Shown piece after piece: positions 7,179-13,665 of a stretch of 13,665 bases of DNA; the stretch's first letter is position 1; every line of letters starts with the position of its first letter. The position numbers and the translations under genes were made by a program. This DNA comes from Cyclostephanos tholiformis (Eukaryota > Bacillariophyta > Thalassiosirophyceae > Thalassiosirales > Thalassiosiraceae), in NCBI GenBank assembly GCA_036939975.1, contig JALLPB010000685.1:1-13665 (forward strand), read 5' to 3'. Below the pieces are notes generated by a model. That model did not search any database and was not told where the DNA came from. It saw only the letters and a program-made list of their open reading frames with translations.

Positions 7179-10100
7179 ATAACAGTGTAAGGATGCAACC
7201 CCCACACCCATATGCCCATGAAGGTGCTCAAACACTTCATATACATCCAGGATGGATGTGGGATGCAATCATTGGTGGTTTACAGCCTCTTCCATGGCAC
7301 CAAAACATCATTATGTGTCTCCATCTGACCCCAATATTCCAAAATTTGGCCCCAACTGCACAGGTAAAACAGTGTAAGGATACACCCATTTGCCCATACA
7401 CAAGCAAATGATGGTGGTCAAACATTTTATGTACATCCAATATTGATGTAGGATGCAATCAACAGAGGTTTACAACCTCAACTATGATACCACATCATTG
7501 TGGCTCCACCTTCCACCAATTTTCCAAATTTAGCCACCCACCACACCTGCACAGGTATAAGTTATGATACACCCATATGTCCATCCACAGCATATGAATG
7601 ATGCAGTCAGCGGGGGTTTGCAGCTTCAACCATGACACTACAATGTCATTTGGGCTCCCCCTTACCCCAATTTTCCAAAATTTCTTGGCATCCACCTGCA
7701 CTAGAATATCTGTGTAAGGGTGCACCCATAGGCTCATCCACTGCATATTAAGGTGCTTGAACACTTCATATACATCCTTTATGGATGTGGAATGCAGTCA
7801 GCTGTGGTTTGCAGCCTCAACCATGATACAACAACAATCAATTGACTCCAACGCCTACCCCAATTTTCCAAAATTAGGCCCCCACCCCTGCTGCACAGTG
7901 TAGGTATAACAGTGTGAGGATGCACCCATATGCCCATCCACGGCATGTATATAGATGTTCAAACATTTCATATTCCATCAATATTGATGTGGGATGAAGT
8001 CCTCAGCAGAGGTTTACAGCCTCAACCATGATGCTAAAAAGTCATTGTGGTTCAATCATACCCAAAATTTCCATTATTGGCCCTACAACTGCACAGGTAT
8101 AACAGTGTAAGGATACACCCATATGCCCATCCACAGCATATAAAGATGCTCAAACACTTCATATACATTCAATATTGATGTAGGATTCAATCATTGGTGG
8201 TATACAGACTTTTCTATGACACCACAATGTCATTATGAGGCTCCATCTGACCCCAATTTTCAAAAAATTTACCGTCACCCTCATAGGTATAACAGTGTAT
8301 AGGTACGTACACCCATATGCCCACACATGGCACATGAAGGTGCTCAAACACTTCATATGCATCTAATTTTAATGTATTAGGATGCAATCAGCAGTTTGGC
8401 CCTACAACTGCACAGGAATAATAGTGTAAGGATACTCCCATATGCCCATCCACAGCATATGAAGATGCCCAAACACTTCATATACATCCAATATTGATGT
8501 AGGATGCAATCATTGGTGGTATACAGTTTTTCTATGACACCACAATGTCATTGTGAGGCTTCATTTTATCTCAATTTGTCCAACTTTTGCCGTCACTCTC
8601 ATAGGTATAGCAGTGTATGGGTATACTCATAAGCTCACACATGGCAAATGAAGGTGCCCAAACACTTCATATTCCATCAATATTGATGTATGATGCAGTG
8701 AGCAGTGGTTTACAACCTCAACCATGACATCTCTCTGACCCAAAAATTCCAAATTTAGGCCCCCAATGCACATATATAACTGTGTAAGGTTATACTCATA
8801 TACCCATCCACAGCATGTGAAGATGCTCAAACTTTTCATATACATCCAACATGGATGCGGGATACAATCAGCGGTGGTTTCCAGCCTCTTCCATGACACC
8901 ATGATGTCTTTGTGTGGGTGCATCTGATCCCAATTTTCCAAAATTTGCCCCCCAACTGCACAGATACGTCAGTTTTAGGATAGCCCATATGCCCATGCCC
9001 AGCATATGAAGGTTCCCAAACACATCCTCCTGTACATCCAATATGTATGTACAATACTGATGCAGTCTGCTTAGCTGTAGTTTACAGCCTCAACCATGAC
9101 ACCACAATGTCATTATAGCTCTACCTTACCCTTACCCCAATTTTCCAAAATTAGGCACCCACCTTCACAGGTAAAAAACAGTGTAAGGATTGACCCATAC
9201 ACCCATCCATAGCAATTGAAAGGCATCAAACACTTCATATACATTTATGGATATGATATACAGTCAGTGGTGGTTTACAGCCTCTTCCATGACATCGCAA
9301 GAAAGTAATTGTGCTGGCAGCCATACCCTATTTTTTGAAAATATGTCATTCACAGTAGGTATCAGTGTATCAGTACACCCGTATGCCCATCTACAGCATA
9401 TGGAGGTGCTCAAACACTTCTTATACATCCAGTTTGTCTGTGGGATGCAATCAGTGGGAATTTGCAGCTTCATTCATGACACTACAATGTCATTTGGGCT
9501 CCACCTCAACCTGATTTCCCAAAATTAGGGTCCCACCTGCGGGTACAATGTAAGGATACACCCAAATGCCTATCCATAGGATGTTTAGGTGCTCAAACAC
9601 TTCATATACATCCAATATTGATACGGGATGCAGTCAGCTCAGCTGTGGTTTATACCATCCTCAAACATGAACAACATCATTGTGAACCACCTTTCTCCAA
9701 TTTTCCAAAATTAAGCACTCACCTGCACAAGTAAAGCAGTGTAAGGGTGGCCATATATGTATATCAACAGCATATTAAGGTGATAAAACACTTCAGATAC
9801 ATTCAATATAAATGTGGGATGCAGTCAGCGGTGGTTTAGAGCCACTTCCAAGACACCACAAAGTCATTGTGCGGCTCCATTTGACTTCCAAATTTTTGCC
9901 CCTACCTGGGCACAGTATAACAGTGTATAGGTGCACCCATATGCCCATCCTCAGCATACTATGAAGGTGCGCAAACACTTCATATACATCCAATAATGCA
10001 GTCAGAGGTGATTTACCGCCTCAGAAATATCATTGTGACTCACCCTTACCCCAATCTTCCAATTTTTTGCCCCAGCAGTTATGCACAAATATCATAGCAG

Positions 10101-10268
10101 TGAAAAGGTGCACACATATGCCCATCTGTAGCATATGAAGGTGCTCAAACACTTCGTATACATCCAATATGGATATGAGAAGCAGTCAGTGGTTGTCTTT
10201 GGCCTAAGCAATGTCAATATGTTTTCATTTCAGAGCCTCACTTATTTCTTATTATCAAAATTTTGGCT
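7179..10268. repeat. Tandem satellite array, 17 diverged units of about 190 bp
   Basis: Units are recognised by CAGTGTAAGG-like starts near 7183, 7370, 7558, 7710, 7910, 8103, 8293, 8422, 8611, 8780, 8970, 9179, 9363, 9546, 9737, 9921 and 10098. Most spacings are 183-193 bp; unit 3 (152 bp) and unit 7 (129 bp) are shortened and units 4 and 11 are longer (about 200 and 209). Each full unit has, in order, CCCATATGCCCATCCA, GCTCAAACACTTCATATACA, CAATATTGATGT, GCAGTCAGCGGTGGTTTACA, CCACAATGTCATTGTGG, CCCAATTTTCCAAAAT and CACCTGCACAGGTATAA, with many substitutions. The last unit fades into unique sequence at about 10196-10268. No long frame crosses the array and the period is not a multiple of three, so it is not coding. 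The length is close to a nucleosome repeat. Confidence 0.93.
8077..8714. repeat. 319-bp higher-order tandem duplication inside the array
   Basis: The block starting TTGGCCCTACAACTGCACAG at 8077 recurs at 8396, an offset of exactly 319 bp, and the unit starts at 8103 and 8422 show the same offset. Both copies share variants that most other units lack: GGTGGTATACAG, TTTCTATGACACC, CCGTCAC(C/T)CTCATAGGTATA and CACACATGGCA. The shortened unit 7 is explained by the duplication breakpoint. Confidence 0.8.
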
Positions 10269-10328
10269 GACTTTGGCATGGAAGAAAAATTTGGCTGCAG
10301 ACAGTGGCATAGGTGGTGGAAGATGGAG

Positions 10329-10440
10329 GCTGCCATATGGCTTGATTGAAAATAATGTAGTCAGAAAATTGAGGCCACTGATTTGATTGACAGACAATAA
10401 TGGCAATGGCATGGCAGAAGAATGCAGTGGCAGACAGTGG
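10329..10440 (-). repeat. Right arm of a possible long, diverged inverted repeat
   Basis: On the minus strand it shows CCACTGTCTGCCACTGCATT (from 10440), CAGTGGCC (10380-10373) and GGCAGC (10334), matching three blocks of 5548-5650 in order. It sits just right of the tandem array. If real, the two arms would enclose the remnant at 6236-6675 and the whole array in a roughly 5 kb element. Confidence 0.35.
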
Positions 10441-11248
10441 GGGTGACATGATAAGATTGTTGTGGCAGATTTTGAAGCAGCTTGTATTTTCCTGGGGGAT
10501 GAATCAGCTAACAAAACAGAGAAAAGAATCCTTGCCAATCTATTTATAGCTTAATCAACTTCAAGATGAGGCCCAAAGATCTGTGACATATATTATTAAC
10601 AGCTTATAATAACTGGTATGGTAACTGTGTTTTGACGGTAAGAAAAATCTTTTCTTTTGGTAGGTACCTACCTGCTTTTAACACATTAAGAGTAAAATTA
10701 ATTTTATATAAAAAAAATTGACATGCCAAAATCTACCATATGATACAATACACAAAACCTAGCTCAAAATAGGCATGGCAAAACACTCTTTGTATGTCAT
10801 CCATGCAAAGAGCCTAATAATAGGAAAAAGGTTATTGTGCATTAAACATGCTATCAAAGTCTGTGAACAGAAAAAAATGGCAAAAAATTACGATACTACT
10901 GTAGAAATTGGATACTCATGGCCAGACATAGTCAATTGAATTTCAATCTTCATCTAAATCATTTACAGGAGGAGGAAGGTAGTAGTACATTCAGGCAATG
11001 ACACATTTGGCTGCAGCACTTTCTAATGTCCACAAATAACAAATAAGTTTGGAATTTTCATGAGCAATTATCATCCAAGAGGTAACCTGTGGGTTGAGAT
11101 GAGTGCGCTAATGTGTATTATTCTTGGCAGGACCATGTTCCTACGTTGGAGTCTTGGCTTAGAAAAACATCATATCCATCAGTGTTCTGTCATGACGGGG
11201 CAACTACATTGAGAACCTGCATGCCCTACTCTGGGAGAGGGAATTGAA
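10441..11248. other. Mostly unassigned stretch with small palindromes
   Basis: No gene recognised. It contains hairpin AGAAAA-ATC-TTTTCT (10641-10655), the perfect 14-bp palindrome GGTAGGTACCTACC (10659-10672), and a stem of CTCTTTGTATG with CATGCAAAGAG (10786-10812, 5-nt loop, one G-U type mismatch) flanked by a further TAGGC/GCCTA pair. On the minus strand CTATAAATA occurs near 10542. The part after about 11090 may be the worn 5' region of the pogo-like transposase, but no conserved residue is certain there. Confidence 0.45.
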
Positions 11249-11940
11249 GGAAGGCCATCCTTGATGGACCTTGCGGTCAGCTCAAGTCTATCAAGGAGGA
11301 GATTCTCCAGTGGGTCTTGCTTGTCACAAGCAGGGGATCAATGTGAGGCACACAATTGTCATGTTTTAGTCATTGCTGTTGCTCTGGGCAACATTTGGTG
11401 CAAAGTCATTCAATGCTTGCCTCAAAGCCACAGTCACTTCATGAAGAAACACAACTACGAGTAATGCCGCATGACAAATGAGGCAATGCATATGCCAGCC
11501 GAGGTATACAATGAGGTGCACAAATTTTGGAGGAGGTCTATCTGTTTCTTCTTGGTCCCCATAATGACTGGCAATATATCTTCAACATGGACCAGATGCC
11601 ACTGAGAAGCAGGAGAAAATATCATTCATGTTTGCGAGACTTCAAGCACCACAAAGAGAGCAATGGCCACATTGATTGTGATGGCCATTAGCAATTTTCT
11701 TATGCTGATGATCATCTTCAAGGGAAAGCCTGATGGGCTAATTGCATGCCAAGAGCCCCCCCAGCTCAATCCGACATGCATCTACCCATGCCAGGATGCT
11801 GCGTGGATGGATGAGCAGTGCATGCTCACATGGCATGAGGTGGTACTGGGTGTGTACCTCACCACAAACCCACCACCCAAAGGCATGCAACTGGTCCTCC
11901 TCCTCAACTGTTACCAATGCCACATGATGGCATTGGTTGC

Positions 11941-11966
11941 GGTATGGTGCATGCTTATGCGGGTCA
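11941..11966 (+). repeat. Left terminal inverted repeat of the nested element
   Basis: 26 bp beginning GGTATGGTGCATGC, 22 of 26 identical to the complement of 13060-13085. It lies inside the transposase reading frame, directly after the L-V codons. Confidence 0.8.
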
Positions 11967-12535
11967 TGAGGAAGTGCTGTTAACCTTTTTTAAGGTTATG
12001 TTTGTACCAATGATTACATACAATGGTCTTGTGATGTCACAAAACCATCTCTATAACATACAACAAACTGCAGTAAACATGACAACCATGGTGGTGGAGC
12101 TGCTTGCCCCTCCAGAATCGAGGATTTGGTCAACCCACTTGATCTAATGGGCAGACAACCCAATAGAAGGGTTGGTTGAGGAGTTGAGGGAACCGGTTGA
12201 AAAAATCCAGTAGTAACATCAAAATCAAAGTAGATATAAAAATGTTTTTATCGACCAAAATTTATTAAGTAACATCCCCCACTCACCAAAGACTATGGTG
12301 GCCAAAATGGCATCCATTGTCATCGGCAGGCAGCAAAATCATACGAATAGTCTAATTATATTAAATAGATTATTATGGTAGCTCATTCTTAATTTTAAAT
12401 GACCATAACATGGTCATTAGTAATGGTTATCATCGAAGTCCAAATCATCAAAGGAAATTAAATGCACTTCTATCCAACCCAGTTTGATGGCCATGCTGAT
12501 GCACTGGTGCTGAGCCACACTCATTTCTCAATGGA

Positions 12536-12723
12536 CAATGGAGGGAGTTCAGGGCTTCACTCAAAACCACTGGAAGCCATCATCGGTTGAATATTCCTCA
12601 TTGCCCCGGCAAACAATGCAGTCACATGAAGCAACAAAAACACCATATTTGTTTTGCTGGACTTGGTGATGCGCCGGTTCGATACCAAGTGCATCACCCA
12701 ATGGAGGGGGTCCAGGGCTACAC
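12536..12723 (+). repeat. 25-bp direct repeat pair and overlapping hairpins inside the nested element
   Basis: CAATGGAGGG starts a 25-bp block at 12536-12560 that recurs at 12699-12723 with 3 mismatches, 163 bp apart. Just before the second copy, ACTTGGT (12661-12667) pairs with ACCAAGT (12684-12690), and the overlapping GGTGATGC (12665-12672) pairs with GCATCACC (12691-12698). The order A-B-A'-B' allows either alternative hairpins or an H-type pseudoknot in RNA. Confidence 0.55.
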
Positions 12724-13059
12724 ATTAAGCCAATGGTTGATGTCTCTGGGCGAGTTTTGTGGTCGATAGTTGGCAATAGGACAAAGAATACCATTTTTTT
12801 TAGTTTTTTTTCATTGTCGACAGGCCAAAAAGAGGGCTTAGATAACATCAAGGCCCCTAATAACAATAGGGGTATGACATATCAATCAAATGGGAAAAAG
12901 TTAAAAAAAACGATATGATACTTAGTTGGGTAGTCTAACATAGCAGGTAATGTTTAACCAATGGTTTTCGAATTGCATCATATTGGTTAAAAGTAGCATG
13001 AGGGTCTTGATTGTCGGATGACAAATAAATGCTTAAAAATGTTACGTTTTAAGAGTTTT

Positions 13060-13085
13060 TGGCCCACATTGGCATGCACCATACC
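13060..13085 (-). repeat. Right terminal inverted repeat of the nested element
   Basis: Ends GCATGCACCATACC. The transposase reading frame resumes immediately after it. Confidence 0.8.
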
Positions 13086-13416
13086 TTGTGTCAAATATCA
13101 AGGAGATGGGTGTCTTTGTTATCCACATCCCGGGCAGTTGCATGCAATTGTGCCAACCTCTTGACATTGGCATCAATTGCTCATTCAAGTCATGCTGCCA
13201 CAACATGTGGGAGCAGTAGGTGATGGACTTGATTGAGGAGATGAACAAAGTGCATGACATGATGCAAGAAGAGGTGAGTGAGTGGGCGGCGACTGTTTTT
13301 GGAATATGGTGGATTCAAGGATCTTGCGCAATTTGTGGAGGAAGATGGTTGTTGACTGGATGACAATGAGGTGGGGTGTCGACAATGACATTGATGACAA
13401 TGACAAGGATGCATAG

Positions 13417-13665
13417 GGGGGGTTACATACATATTCCAATAATATTTTGATATGATTAATTATTACAATAATTCTTATTTGTTCTAATTAAATTTAGGGA
13501 GATCTGCTCAAATACCCACAAAATTGGAAAAAGTGATTCTACGGCCAGAAGAGATAAAAAAATAAATTCACCGACACACCCATTTTTGTTGATTAAAACT
13601 TGTATTCACAAGACACACAAAATTCCTCCCCCGAGTCTGCTCATTAATGGATTCGCCAACAGCAT
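13417..13665. other. Right end of window, no gene seen
   Basis: AT-rich non-coding sequence after the transposase tail. It presumably includes the 3' part of the pogo-like element. I could not match any stretch here to the region left of 11249 as a terminal inverted repeat, so the outer ends of that element stay undefined. Confidence 0.45.

Larger units (their letters stand above)
11941..13085. mobile_element. Nested 1,145-bp non-autonomous element with 26-bp inverted ends
   Basis: It interrupts the pogo-like transposase between C-H-M-M-A-L-V and S-N-I-K-E-M-G-V, which are adjacent in related proteins. Ends are inverted repeats: a perfect 14 bp (GGTATGGTGCATGC at 11941; its complement ends at 13085), extending to 26 bp with 4 mismatches. 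Each end has a subterminal hairpin (TAACCTT-TTTT-AAGGTTA at 11981-11998; CTTAAAA...TTTTAAG at 13032-13053). Flanks read TTGC on the left and TTGT on the right, a possible but imperfect 4-bp target duplication. The inside is AT-rich. The longest frame (minus, 12561-12866, about 100 codons, with a C-x-C-x-x-C pattern) matches nothing I recognise. No transposase is visible, so it must have been mobilised in trans. The superfamily is undecided. Confidence 0.72.
11249..13416 (+). pseudogene. pogo/Tigger-like (DDE_1) transposase, decayed and interrupted
   Basis: Blocks of a Tc1/mariner-superfamily pogo-type transposase appear in order across different frames. First come G-R-P-S-L (11249) and the helix-turn-helix-like G-Q-L-K-S-I-K-E-E-I-L-Q-W-V (from 11275). 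Next is an M-P-A-E-V and L-G-P-H-N-D region ending in N-M-D-Q-M-P (first Asp, codon 11590-11592). Then follow T-S-S-T-T-K-R-A, I-I-F-K-G-K-P, C-Q-D-A-A-W-M-D-E and L-L-L-N-C-Y-Q-C-H-M-M (to about 11930). The protein resumes only after 13085 with V-I-H-I-P-G-S-C and L-C-Q-P-L-D-I-G-I-N (third Asp, 13163-13165), and ends in an Asp-rich tail at 13414-13416. The second catalytic Asp is Asn (AAC, 11906-11908). An in-frame TAG at 13217-13219 replaces what is usually Trp. Several frameshifts and stops occur before 11640. The gap 11941-13085 is a nested element. The product cannot be active. Confidence 0.78.

Noticed and set aside
7071..9054. Series of 65-104 codon minus-strand frames inside the array sharing similar peptides
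   Set aside because: They echo the repeat unit itself, the period is not a multiple of three, and stops interrupt each one; they are not genes.
7179..10268. CRISPR array
   Set aside because: The repeats are whole 190-bp units with gradual divergence, with no short identical repeat separated by unique spacers, and the genome is eukaryotic.
7179..10268. Array as tandem promoter monomers of a minus-strand non-LTR element (as in mouse L1)
   Set aside because: Position and orientation would fit, but the adjacent remnant is only a C-terminal piece with no visible 5' ORF, so there is no support.
12001..12210. Continuation of the pogo-like transposase after 11998
   Set aside because: The next expected block (I-P-G-S-C ... 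Q-P-L-D) appears only after 13085, and inverted ends bracket the intervening DNA, so it belongs to the nested element.
12661..12698. tRNA gene (GGTTCGATACC resembles a B box)
   Set aside because: There is no matching A box or cloverleaf; the surrounding stems are the interleaved hairpins described above.
13185..13439. Minus-strand His/Ser-rich frames
   Set aside because: They are antisense to the C-terminal and acidic-tail coding of the pogo-like transposase.

Overview
The window looks like nuclear DNA of a stramenopile, most likely a diatom. The evidence is a gene split by two short GT-AG introns, a protein with a signal peptide followed by an S-S-A-F sequence resembling the diatom plastid-targeting 'ASAFAP' motif, and several degraded mobile-element proteins of kinds I recall as common in diatom and oomycete genomes. 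No species can be assigned from sequence alone. All similarity statements come from recognising motifs by eye; no search was run.

Left part (1-5260) is the gene-bearing part. A three-exon amino acid/auxin permease (AAAP) type transporter (274-2048) is followed on the same strand by a single-exon, probably plastid-targeted DUF1997-like protein (4343-5260). Between them sits a roughly 1.94 kb piggyBac-like DNA transposon (about 2110-4056). It has inverted ends, a TTAA/TTGA target duplication and a transposase broken by several frameshifts. Without it the two genes would be only about 0.35 kb apart.

Middle part (5261-10560) holds no intact gene. It contains a minus-strand remnant of a repeat-family ORF (6236-6675) that resembles the C-terminal region of diatom retroelement-type proteins. 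It also contains a 3.1 kb tandem array (7179 to about 10268) of 17 diverged units with a modal length near 190 bp. The units are built from several short dyad-symmetric modules and include one 319-bp higher-order duplication. Weak, colinear inverted similarity between about 5548-5650 and 10329-10440 raises the possibility that array and remnant lie inside one old element with long inverted ends.

Right part (10561-13665) carries a decayed pogo/Tigger-like (DDE_1) transposase, about 11249-13416. Its second catalytic aspartate is replaced by asparagine, and it is split by a 1,145-bp nested element (11941-13085) with 26-bp inverted termini. The nested element has no recognisable transposase and may be an undescribed non-autonomous family. 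There is no sign that the transporter and the DUF1997-like gene work together; the rest of the window is a layered mobile-element and satellite graveyard. I found no convincing new multi-gene system. The satellite architecture and the nested element are the most novel items.
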